DNA from: Vicia villosa
Taxonomy: Eukaryota > Streptophyta > Magnoliopsida > Fabales > Fabaceae
Direction of reading: 5' to 3'
NCBI RefSeq assembly: GCF_029867415.1
Contig: NC_081183.1
Coordinates: 50,609,133-50,673,132 of the forward strand
DNA length: 64,000 nucleotides
In this document: in pieces, positions 1-8,959 of the stretch
Numbering within the stretch: the stretch's first letter is position 1
Layout: each line of letters starts with the position of its first letter
The notes under the pieces: model-generated
Database searches by the model: none
Told to the model about the DNA's origin: nothing
The model's input: the letters and a program-made list of their open reading frames with translations, nothing else
Program-made: the position numbers and the translations under genes

Positions 1-994
1 ATACCATATGGTGTGAAAAAGAATAAATATCCAATTCCTTGTTTTGGTTAGGTTTTCATTAGGTTTTCTATACCCGATTTATGTGCGTTCCTAAACGGAT
101 AACCATGTGAATTTGACCTATAATTTGCTTTGCATTTATGCAATTGACTTAGTTTCTTTTTGTACCTATAAGTAGGGATGTTTAGAGGTCCTAAGACCTG
201 GAGTTGAATTTTTCAAATCGTTTCTTCTTATTTTACTTGAATTCTCCTTTCTTACATGTAAATAATGCGCTTTTGGTAACGATTGTATCATAACTTGTCC
301 AAATGACCTATAATTTTGTATGAGACTTTGTGACTTGATTCCATGATTGTTTAGACACCTATTAGAGGTCATTAGCTACTGACTTATAACATTTGATCAC
401 ATCTTTCTAACTTCACTTCACCATTTGAACTTACTAACTAGTTTTGACCTAGTTTTGTCTAGTTTTTGTTAGAACTTTGTGTTGCTTCAAGCTAGTTGAC
501 TAACATAGATTGGTATGAGGTATTAGACCTATAAATGAACTAATTGCTACTGACTTTAAGCTTTGTTCATGGTTTCATTTGCTTTTTGTTTTGATTAATG
601 GATGTTTGTTCGCTAATTGTTAAGTGACGATTTATGCGATACTTTGGTAACTCTTTGTGAATATTTTCGTGTAGTGTCATGATGCTTTTGTGTTTGATTT
701 GGGACACTTATTTCCTTGGTTTGCTACTGCCCTAGGGCTCTCTTCTCATCTTGTTGGAGTTGTAACTCCATTCTTTTGCCATGTTCCCTTAGACTCTTCC
801 TTCTTTGTTAAGAGGAATTGAGATAGGTTAGGATAGTTATCCTTGACCTTAGGGCTACTTGTAGAATAGAATAACTTAGATTAGAATAACACTTAGGTTA
901 GAGAAAATAGGTTAGTTCCCTTTTGTTCATTTCTTTTTCTTTTCAACATTAAAACACTAATAAAATAAAGATGCGAATCACATTAAGAAAGTGA

Positions 995-1255
995 TAGAGA
1001 AATGAGTGGGATTCATTCCCTAATCTGTTTCTCAATCACTTAGTGGCATAGAAATGAGTGGGATTCATTCCCTAATCTGTTTCTCGGTCACTACTTAATG
1101 GGAGAGAAATGAGTGGGATTCATTCCCTAATCTGTTTCTCAAACATTAACTAATGGGATAGAAATGAGTGGGATTCATTCCCTAATCTGTTTCTTGAACA
1201 TTATATAATGGGATAGAAGTGAGTGGGATTCATTCCCTAATCTGCTTTTCGATCA
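995..1255. repeat. Tandem array, five units of about 54 bp
   Basis: Five copies of a unit with core AGTGGGATTCATTCCC and flanking GAGAAA and TTTCTC begin near 997, 1050, 1105, 1160 and 1215. Each unit can fold into an imperfect hairpin because GAGAAA and TTTCTC are complementary and GGGA pairs with TCCC. Spacing is about 51-57 bp. The array lies in the LTR fragment, upstream of the Cassandra insertion. Confidence 0.85.
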
Positions 1256-1627
1256 TTATACATTTTTATGTGATTCAAATCGCAAAGTAAATTCCCTTAA
1301 AAAATACTTAACCAAAAACACTTAAAACACTTAATAAAGGCTCAAATTAAAACAAAGTGACGAAGTGGTGCGAAACCTTGTATTGGGTTTTGTTCATCAT
1401 GTAGTTACATAAAAAACACAAACCCAAGTTCATTCTTTTGCCTTGTTAGGCGCTTAAGAACAAGTTAAGTCCTTTCCAAAACTAGGCGTATAAGTCTCCA
1501 AAGTTCGAGCATCGTGGATTGTGACCTTAACCGCTGTTCAACTAAAAAACACAAACAAATGGAAACTATGGAGCCGAACTACGGTCGTTCTGATTCCTGA
1601 AAAGGATACGTAGGCATTGGGTCGCGG

Positions 1628-2000
1628 TGTAACACCCGAGGCCGAAGAAGGCGAGGGTTGGTTGCACCGCATGGAACACCTGAGGCCGAAGAGGGCAAGG
1701 GTGGTCGCCACATCGGAATGAGAGGGATCCTAAAGCCGTGCAGGTATGAGACTACATGGTTGAAGGAAAGCTTATAAGGATTGATAGGTACTACCTATAC
1801 CAACAAGATGCATCTTCTTTTCGGAGCCTGTTCCGTAAGAACTCCACAGTTAAGCGTGCTTGACTTGGAGTAGTATTGGGATGGGTGACCTTCTGGGAAG
1901 TTTCCCGGAAAGCGTGCGAGTGAGGTCAAAGCATGCTGAAAAGACCTGTGTTGGTTTGTGGGGTCAGTCGATCATCCCGAAAGCAGTCTGGGGCGTTACA
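1628..2000 (+). repeat. Cassandra 5' LTR
   Basis: A 373-bp LTR bounded by TG and CA, immediately after the CGCGG target duplication. It contains the 5S-like block at about 1838-1900. Confidence 0.95.
1838..1900 (+). other. 5S rRNA-like segment in Cassandra 5' LTR
   Basis: The segment contains AACTCC.CAGTTAAGCGTGCTTG, GGATGGGTGACC and CTGGGAAG, which match the 3' half of plant 5S rRNA including the internal pol III promoter region. In the family this block is conserved 5S-derived sequence. It is part of a transposon, not a 5S gene of a rDNA array. Confidence 0.85.
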
Positions 2001-2002
2001 AA

Positions 2003-2015
2003 TGGTATCAGAGCC
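2003..2015 (+). promoter_or_regulatory. Cassandra primer-binding site (tRNA-Met)
   Basis: TGGTATCAGAGCC two bases after the 5' LTR is complementary to the 3' end of initiator tRNA-Met, the usual primer. Confidence 0.92.
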
Positions 2016-2071
2016 AGACCTCTCCCAGTACGATGTGGTTCGAGGACGAACCATGCGGAAGCTGGTGGGCA

Positions 2072-2444
2072 TGTAACACCCGAGGCCGAAGAAGGCGAGG
2101 GTTGGTTGCACCGCATGGAACACCTGAGGCCGAAGAGGGCAAGGGTGGTCGCCACATCGGAATGAGAGGGATCCTAAAGCCGTGCAGGTATGAGACTACA
2201 TGGTTGAAGGAAAGCTTATAAGGATTGATAGGTACTACCTATACCAACAAGATGCATCTTCTTTTCGGAGCCTGTTCCGTAAGAACTCCACAGTTAAGCG
2301 TGCTTGACTTGGAGTAGTATTGGGATGGGTGACCTTCTGGGAAGTTTCCCGGAAAGCGTGCGAGTGAGGTCAAAGCATGTTGAAAAGACCTGTGTTGGTT
2401 TGTGGGGTCAGTCGATCATCCCGAAAGCAGTCTGGGGCGTTACA
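2072..2444 (+). repeat. Cassandra 3' LTR
   Basis: A direct copy of the 5' LTR, offset by 444 bp, ending immediately before the second CGCGG. The purine-rich GGAAGCTGGTGGGCA just upstream probably serves as the polypurine tract. The 5S-like block is at about 2282-2344. Confidence 0.95.
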
Positions 2445-2715
2445 CGCGGGGCCTAAGCGAACACACTTGTAAATAATTCCTTCTTTTCCCCGTACTTCTT
2501 TTTCATTCATTCGCATTTAGGTTTAGACGTAGATACACCCTTTAGATAGAAACAAACATAGGTGGATACCATCGAGTACGATGGGCGTGAGGGGTGCTAG
2601 CACCTTCCCCTTGCGTAACCGACTCCCGTGCCCTGTTCTCTGGTCGAAAGACCTTGTTCTTATTCTGAGTTAGGTTTCCTGGTATTCCTTTCCCGCGATG
2701 GGATGAATATATTAG

Positions 2716-2726
2716 TGGCGACTCTG
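2716..2726 (+). promoter_or_regulatory. Ogre-type primer-binding site
   Basis: TGGCGACTCTG matches the primer-binding site described for Ogre elements (tRNA-Arg). It marks the right end of the LTR fragment before it. The sequence after it (2727-2880) shows no recognisable coding. Confidence 0.6.
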
Positions 2727-4032
2727 ATTCCATTTTTCGCGGTAGCGACACTATTCATACAGATCCTGTGTGCGATAGGCGTATGTGTTATTGTGCACCC
2801 TCTAGATCCATCCATCAGAAATTCCCCATTACAAATCCAGCGTGTGCAAAGATGCAGGCTCACCATGGATCTTTCCAGGCATACCACACTAAATCCAAGC
2901 TAAGTTTTCTTTTTCTTTTTTTTTTTTTTAGTTTTTTATTCTAATTGCTTTTTCTTTATTTATTTTCTTTTCAACTTAAAACTTTTATCTTGTAAATCAA
3001 CAACTTTATTTTTAGTAATATTTATTTTATGATTAAAAATTTAATTTAATTTAATTCTTAATAATAATTCTTATTTGATTTAAATAATTAAATTAATTTA
3101 TTAGTTTAATTGTGTAATTAATTATTAATTTTTATTCATTGATAAAAAAACAAATATTAGGGTTAGATATTTAATCGAAACCTAATTTTCATCGATTTAA
3201 TTAATTAAGTTGAAAAACCAATAATTAATTAAATTAATTTTATTTATTCTATTTACCCGGGTTAACTTGTGCCTTAATCAGGGTTTACGAAGATCATGCC
3301 ATACACTGAAAAAATATTTCTTTGTGCATTTTTTTTCAGGGTTATCAATAGGGTTTCTTCCGACTGAGCGCCACGCCTATTACGAAGCTAAGTCCCAATT
3401 TAATCCTTATTTAAATATTTGTTATTTTATTTAAAATTAGGGTTTGCCTTTAAATATAATGAACTCCGCCTACACTCACTTCCTTTTCTGTCTGTCTTTG
3501 CTTTGCCAATTTTTCAGGGTTAACCTCTAGGCTACCTCCGACTACGAACCATATTAGGTCAAATCAAAAGCTAAGTCTTATTTTATATTTACATTTAAGT
3601 ATTTATTTTGCCCTCTTTTATCAAATTAGGTTTAGCCCTAATTGTCATTGAATTGGTAATGCATTCACCCCTTTTGTATTTGTTTTCCTTTTCCTAATTT
3701 TCAGGGTTAGCCATCCGTCAAAGCTCAATAGTCGGTAACCATAAAACCTATCTGATTTACTTTTTTTTAATTATTATTTATGTCAAACCTATTGCATTGC
3801 TGGTCCACTGGTTTCTTTTTCCCCTTCCCCATAATATTTTTGTAACTGCTTCGAGGTTGTATTGTGTGGCCTTGAAGGCACTTAAAACTGTTATATTTTA
3901 TTATTGTGTGGTTAGTAATCCTAGGGAGTGATAACCCTGAATTGAGCTTAGAATCATTAATCTTACAGGTTAATATAATTGAATCTGATCACGTGATTGT
4001 TGCACCCACACACCTTTTATGGTACCCCTCTT

Positions 4033-4073
4033 GTTGCCTGTTGCCTGTTGCCTGTTGCCTGTTGCCTGTTGCC
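4033..4073. repeat. 7-bp minisatellite (GTTGCCT)n
   Basis: Five to six perfect tandem copies of GTTGCCT. The related block near 32340 has only one divergent counterpart, so the expansion is specific to this copy. Confidence 0.9.
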
Positions 4074-4698
4074 TTATGTTTTTTGCAGAATAACCTTGTC
4101 CCTCGAATACGAGGATACCTCCACAATGTTGCCCTCAGTTCATTCTCAAGGTCATAAGTCCCTAATGATGCTGCCTTCGATTCGCCAAATATGACCTCGT
4201 CCCTCGAAGTTGCCTACGAAGTGCTGAGGTATCCTCTGGTTGCCTAAACGAAAAAGGCTATTCTAATCTTTCCCTTAGACTACCTGCCTTCTCTATGGCT
4301 AGGAACAGTCTTATGGCGAACGATAATTCGACGACCCTTCAACCTCCAAATCAAAGGACTTCCTTGCCCTCCTATGGCAGGGATAGCCCTGAAAGGTTAA
4401 AAAGAACATTTTTCATCTAACCAGGTAATTGCTCCTAATTGCCTTGCTCTAAAAATCTTTTTCTACTCTATTTTCTAAACATTCTCAAGGCTATGCTCAT
4501 TTACGAGCTAAAGTCCTTGTTTTCTTCTTCTACTACTTTTTTTTCAGAAGAGCAAAGCAATTAAGAGCCCATGGAAAACCATGGATGCGAAGGGTGCCTT
4601 ACACCTTTCCTTTGCATAATTATCCCCCGAACTCAGTTTTTATTTAAAAGGTCTTTCCTGTTCTTTTAGCCTTTCCAATTGGATAAAATAAAAGTCAG

Positions 4699-4709
4699 TG
4701 GCGACTCTT
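4699..4709 (+). promoter_or_regulatory. Ogre-type primer-binding site, second copy
   Basis: TGGCGACTCTT follows AAAGTCAG, close to the motif at 2716. It is probably the tRNA-primed site at the end of the LTR-like block before it. Confidence 0.5.
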
Positions 4710-4751
4710 GCTATCCGCAACATTTCTTTAAAGTCAGTTCACCGTATTACA

Positions 4752-5559
4752 GGCATGCACCCAAATGAGTTTGAAGCTACTTCCCAATCAGTAAGGGGAA
4801 TCACCTTAAGTTTATAATTACTAGGGGCATGTCACACATAGTACACATCTCATAAGGTCCTCACGAGGCGAATCTCTTCAAATTCCCTACTAGTTGGGGC
4901 AAAGCTATGCAAGGCCTGTTTGACACTTCGACCAATACTCATTGGTGTGTCCCAATCAACACGAGTCCAGGAATGGCAATTACTATAGCCACTGGGGGAA
5001 ATCTTCAAGGCATCCATGTCTTCCCATAGAGCCAATTTCACAGGATCATATCCCCACAGAGTAGTCCTCAAGAAGCTATCTTCGAATAATCTCCATAAAG
5101 GTTGGCACTCGCAGTTGAGCTGAGTCAGATGGAACATCAGAGATTCTATTCATCTCTCCTGTCCCTAGTCAGGGTACATCAAGATCAACCATTCAAATTG
5201 CTTTCATCCCCAAGCAGAAGTCAAAGATCCCCAGCTGAGTATCCTCAAGCATGGAGCTGGAGTTCCTACTAAAACGGAAGACTTGTACTCTGTATTCTCC
5301 ACAACAGTCAGGGATTTATTTTTCCCTCCAGATGATGCTACGATCTACTATCATTGTTGACAACATGTTGCATACATACATCATTCATAATCAATCATTA
5401 CATAAATACATACCACGGATCATGACATTGCATGCTGCTAACTTTGTTTTTCAGGTAAGTTCCTAAGCGGATGAATATCATCAAACAACTTATCAACTCT
5501 AACAAGCAATTTTTTTCTCCAAAAGCAATCCAGACGAAGATTCGCTCTGATAATCATTC
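4752..5559. other. Non-coding stretch, probably element interior
   Basis: No gene can be supported. A 95-codon open frame on the minus strand (4850-5137) has no motif I recognise. TTTTTCAGGTAAGTT near 5450 looks like an abutting splice acceptor and donor. The stretch leads straight into tandem arrays, so it is probably degraded interior of an Ogre-like element. Confidence 0.4.
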
Positions 5560-5961
5560 CTAGCAAACTCCCATCACATTAGTCCCCTAGCAGTGAAATA
5601 TCATATTAGTCCCCTGGCAATGATATCTACATCAATCCCCTGGAAGTAATCGAAATCCTTCTCATCATGTTAGTCCCTTGGCGACGATCAGTTGGTCCTT
5701 ATCATATTAGTCCCCTGGCAATGAGATCTACATCAGTTCCTTGGCAGTAATCGAAATCCTTCTCATCATGTTAGTCCCCTGGCGATGATCAGTTGAACCT
5801 TATCATATTAGTCCCCTGGCAATGATATCTACATCAGTCCCTTGGTAGTAATCGAAATCCTTCTCATCATGTTAGTCCCCTGGCGATGATCAATTTGTCC
5901 TTATCATATCAGTCCCCTAGCAATGATATCTACATTAGTCCCCTGGCAGTAATCAAAATCT
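5560..5961. repeat. Tandem array, 101-bp period
   Basis: Units starting TCATATTAGTCCCCTGGCAA occur at 5601, 5702, 5803 and 5904, giving an exact 101-bp period. Each unit is internally repetitive, with sub-motifs TTAGTCCCCTGGC and ATCAGTCCCTTGGCAGTAAT. It is the first of the consecutive arrays in what looks like the 3' untranslated region of an Ogre-like element. Confidence 0.92.
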
Positions 5962-6240
5962 TTCCAAGATCTAATTCAGTTACTACGAACGGTGCTGACA
6001 CGATCAACATTCAAAGATCTAATTCTATCATCACGAATGGTGTAGACACGATCATCCTTCCAAGATCTAATTCAGTTACTACGAACGGTGCTGACACGAT
6101 CAACATTCAAAGATCTAATTTTATCATCACGAACGGTGTAGACACGATCATCCTTCCAAGATCTAATTCAGTTACTACGAATGGTACTGACACGATCAAC
6201 ATTCATAGATCTAATCCTATCATCAAGAACAGAGCTAACA
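5962..6240. repeat. Tandem array, 96-bp period (2 x 48)
   Basis: Units starting TTCCAAGATCTAATTCAG occur at 5962, 6058 and 6154. Each 96-bp unit is a dimer of two 48-bp halves (AAGATCTAATTC.. ACGAA.GGTG..GACACGATCA). The period is a multiple of three, so an open reading frame runs through it (5886-6326), but I see no reason to call that a gene. Confidence 0.9.
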
Positions 6241-6295
6241 CAATCAAAGAAAGAGACAAACTTAATCATGACACTCAATTCAGAAAAGACCATGA

Positions 6296-6770
6296 CGATG
6301 GAGTCACGACAATTGAGTCACGATAATTGAGTCACGACAATTGAGTCACGACAATGGAGTCACGACAATGGAGTCATGACAATTGAGTCACGAAAATGGA
6401 GTCACGACAATTGAGTCACGACAATTGAGTCACGACAATGGAGTCAGGATAATTGAGTCACGACAATGGAGTCGTGACAATAGAGTCACGACAATGGAGT
6501 CACGACAATTGAGTCACGACAATGGAGTCGCGACAATGGAGTCACGGCAATTGAGTCACAACAATGGAGTCCCGATAATGGAGTCACGACAATTGAGTCA
6601 CGACAATGGAGTCCCGACAATGGAGTCACGATAATGGAGTCACGACAATGGAGTCACGACAATGAAGTCACGACAATTGAGTCACGACAATGGAGTCACG
6701 ATAGTGGAGTCACAACAATGAAGTCACGACAATGGAGTCACGACAATTGAGTCACCATAATGGAGTCACA
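6296..6770. repeat. 14-bp tandem array
   Basis: More than thirty variants of the 14-mer ACAATGGAGTCACG or ACAATTGAGTCACG stand in tandem. Three units make 42 bp, which keeps one frame open and produces a 14-residue peptide repeat. This is a sequence artefact, not a protein. The array resumes at 8514 after the solo LTR. Confidence 0.95.
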
Positions 6771-6778
6771 TATCTAAT

Positions 6779-8482
6779 TGATAACACGATTTTATATCGT
6801 ATATTTAGCTTGAAATCCGTAGATATTTATAGCATTTTCCGTTTATTATATCGATTTATTATGATATTACGCGAGTATTTGCTTTGTTTCAGGTTTTACG
6901 CCCTTATTAAGACTATTTGTGAAAAAGGAAAGAAATGGAGCCAAAATCAATGCTATTTGTGCCTAAAAGATGAAAAGGGGGTGCTAAAGCAAGAAAGAGG
7001 TACAAACAAGGCCCAAAAGTGCAAAAGTGTTAGTCCAGTCCACAAAGGAACTATTTTAATGGCCCAACTAAATTCTGCAAAGAGGAGACGCACGTCTCCA
7101 ACGTCTCATTGGCCACGTCAGCAAGGGGAGACGCACGTCTCCAATCCCCTATATTTTCTCCACTTGAGACGCACGTCTCAAGTCATTCAAAGGAGCTTCC
7201 CCAAAAAGCGGAGACGCACGTCTCCAAGTCCAAGTCTGCTGAGGTCCCTCTTTTCACGCAACGCAACTGCAAAGCCTCCCCTATACAAGGAGACTGATAC
7301 CTCAGTTCTCCAGGTCCGATTTCCTGCTAACGAAGTGCTGCCGAAATTGTTCCGCGCTTATTATTTTTCTTCGTGCTTTCATTTAAACAGTTTATTTTCT
7401 CACAACAATTTCTACACCGGAAATTGTTGTGAACCTTTTATAGATCTAGCCTTACGTTAGATTTATCGCTTTTATTTCCTTGTTTTAATTTCTGTCCGTT
7501 TAAATTCCGAAGAACGATCCAGCCAACATGTGGTGGAAGTTCGGTACTTGAAGATTCAGTTGCAAATTTATTTTATTCAGGTTTATTATTTACCGCCTTT
7601 ATTTATATAGTTATTGCATGATATATTATATGCCAATTAACATGCCTTTTATTATAAGCCAAATTAATTTATGCATGCTTAACCGTATTAATATGTCTGG
7701 CTAATTTACTAAGATATCGGTATGTAAAGTAAGTTAACTGTGGGATCCAAAATAAATTGGCTTAAACTATGTTTTATTAATTATCACTTGATTTTGGTTT
7801 GTATGTCTAATTTAATTAGTAAGTCTTAAAACCAATAGAGCGGAAGTTTGAGGGTTTAAGACGGTCAAAGGTTAAAATCAATAGAGCGAAAGTTTGAGAT
7901 CTTTAACTGGATAGTAGACATAGGACATTAGTTTTAAGGATGGCGAAAGCGTATTAAAACTAATTAGGACTTATTTATTTTCAAAAAATGTTTTTACACC
8001 CGAGCGGGATGGCGAAAGCGTACGTTAGGGATATTTAAATAGATAACAACTTCATAAAACAGGCATTTTATTAATTACGTTGTTTCCAAAAAGCTTTTCT
8101 AATATCTAATGGGATGGCGAAAGCGTACATTAAGAGTTAGGATAGTAATCTAAATCAACAGAGCGAAAGTTTGAGACGAGGATTTTTAACCAATTGAATT
8201 ATTAAATATTTTTAATTGAATTATGCATTAGCCAATGGACCTTCGGATCACCTAAAGTTAAACGAAATACATACTGATATCTGTTTATTATTATATTTCT
8301 TTTTATTCACAAACACTCTCCCTTAGGAACAATCAAATTATTAGTAGCCTTAGCTTTACATAGTAACCTTAGATAATGGTAGATCGATTCATAGTCCCTG
8401 TGGATTCAATATCTTTTAAAACTACACGACACGACTGTGCACTTGCAGTCATCAGATTAATAGACACGTAAAGTCGCGATCA
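6779..8482 (+). mobile_element. Solo LTR, 1704 bp, TSD CTAAT
   Basis: The segment starts TGATAACACG and ends GTCGCGATCA and is flanked by CTAAT at 6774-6778 and 8483-8487. It interrupts the 14-bp array, which resumes beyond it. Near its right end it has GTCCCTGTGGATTC and GACTGTGCACTTGCAG, of a style I associate with legume gypsy (Athila/Calypso-type) LTRs. No primer-binding site, polypurine tract or internal coding is present, so this is a solo LTR left by LTR-LTR recombination. A 242-codon frame crossing its left edge (6732-7460) is chance. Motifs such as ATGGCGAAAGCGTA recur within it. Orientation is inferred from the terminal motifs. Confidence 0.88.
7084..7225. repeat. Four GGAGACG-CA-CGTCTCC inverted repeats
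   Basis: Near-identical 14-18 bp inverted repeats lie at 7084-7099, 7127-7142, 7164-7181 (arms TTGAGACG and CGTCTCAA) and 7210-7225. A CGTCTC half-site sits at 7102. All lie inside the solo LTR, upstream of CCTATACAAGG near 7277, a possible TATA region. Confidence 0.9.
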
Positions 8483-8513
8483 CTAATCCCGGTATTCAGT
8501 TCAAAAATGATCA

Positions 8514-8605
8514 TGACAATGGAGTCACGACGATGGTGTCACGAAAATTGAGTCACGACAACGGATTTACGACAATGGAGTCATGACAATAGAGTCACTA
8601 CAATC
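8514..8605. repeat. 14-bp array, continuation after solo LTR
   Basis: Degraded copies of the ACAATGGAGTCACG unit resume about 30 bp after the right target duplication of the solo LTR, showing that the array was present before the insertion. Confidence 0.9.
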
Positions 8606-8689
8606 AATTCAGTTATATGATCCAGAAGCTTAGGGCAATCGAGCCAACAACTTAATTCTGACACCACAGATACGGTCTAATGTACGACT

Positions 8690-8830
8690 CAGTCTGACAC
8701 ACATCAATACATCAACTGATGGAATCTGTAAGCCCATCTCCGATAAACTTTCTGTCAACGTCCATATGGCATCTTTAAGCCCATCTCCGACAATACTTTT
8801 CCTGGATGGAATCTTTAAGCCCACCTCCAA
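8690..8830. repeat. Three diverged copies of an AAGCCCATCTCC unit
   Basis: GGAATCTGTAAGCCCATCTCC and close variants recur near 8719, 8768 and 8808, spaced about 40-50 bp. It is a fourth short repeat family in the same 3' region. Confidence 0.7.
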
Positions 8831-8950
8831 AAAAGTCCATGCATCAGCAAGGACAAATTTCTTGGTATTCTAGTGTTCAATCCTCTTCCACCTTCAGATT
8901 CCGACTGACACACAAGCCAATCTACATCTTCAGGTTTAAGAAAATTGAAC

Positions 8951-8959
8951 AGGGGAAAC
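8951..8959 (+). promoter_or_regulatory. Polypurine tract before Ogre-like LTR
   Basis: AGGGGAAAC directly precedes the LTR start TGTCATACCCC at 8960. This places a 3' LTR here in plus orientation and makes the arrays upstream the element's 3' untranslated region. Confidence 0.65.

Larger units (their letters stand above)
1628..2444 (+). mobile_element. Complete Cassandra TRIM retrotransposon
   Basis: Two direct repeats of 373 bp (1628-2000 and 2072-2444) flank a 71-bp internal domain. They begin TGTAACACCC and end GGGCGTTACA, with one visible difference (near 1936, C against T). A perfect 5-bp target duplication, CGCGG, lies at 1623-1627 and 2445-2449. The internal domain starts with a methionine-tRNA primer-binding site. 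Each LTR carries a 5S rRNA-like segment, the hallmark of Cassandra. There is no coding capacity, as expected, so mobilisation must be in trans. It sits inside an Ogre-like LTR and is very young by LTR identity. Confidence 0.96.
1..2715 (+). mobile_element. Ogre/Tat-type LTR fragment, right part
   Basis: The stretch has no supportable gene and ends in a primer-binding site (2716-2726) of the kind used by Ogre elements. Motifs met toward the end of Tat-lineage LTRs are visible: GGAGCCGAACTACGG near 1570, GATACGTAGGCA near 1605, and a G-rich block with GGTGCTAGCACCTTCC near 2592. Positions 1-994 are AT-rich and show nothing else. A tandem array (995-1255) and a Cassandra element (1628-2444) lie inside. 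The LTR start is outside the window. Family assignment rests on remembered motifs; the LTR/PBS boundary is only approximate. Confidence 0.5.
2880..4751 (+). mobile_element. Second Ogre-like LTR/leader block
   Basis: This AT-rich, non-coding block ends with a GTGGCGACTCTTGC primer-binding-site-like motif and the sequence ACCGTATTACA at 4741-4751. The part from about 3900 resembles 32210-33070 (shared CACGTGATTG.TGCACCCACACA, the GAGCCCATGGA motif, CCTTTCCTGTTCTTTT and the terminal GTGGCGACTC-like motif), so both are copies of one family. Three diverged direct repeats with TTTTCAGGGTTA lie near 3337, 3515 and 3700, about 180 bp apart. The left boundary is not visible. Confidence 0.5.

Noticed and set aside
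1860..2221. ORFs over the Cassandra LTRs
   Set aside because: The sequence is non-coding LTR with 5S-like content; Cassandra encodes no protein.
1838..2344. Two 5S rRNA genes
   Set aside because: Only part of 5S is present, inside LTRs of a TRIM element with a TSD; not a rDNA array.
4850..5137. 95-codon minus-strand ORF
   Set aside because: No motif, no promoter, no homologue I recognise, and repeats surround it.
5886..6634. Repeat-peptide ORFs (146 and 83 codons)
   Set aside because: They are translations of tandem arrays whose periods happen to be multiples of three.
6296..6770. A CRISPR-like repeat-spacer array
   Set aside because: The 14-bp units are head to tail with no unique spacers, and the DNA is eukaryotic.
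6732..7460. A 242-codon open frame on the plus strand
   Set aside because: It starts in the 14-bp array and runs into the solo LTR across the target duplication, so it is a chance frame.
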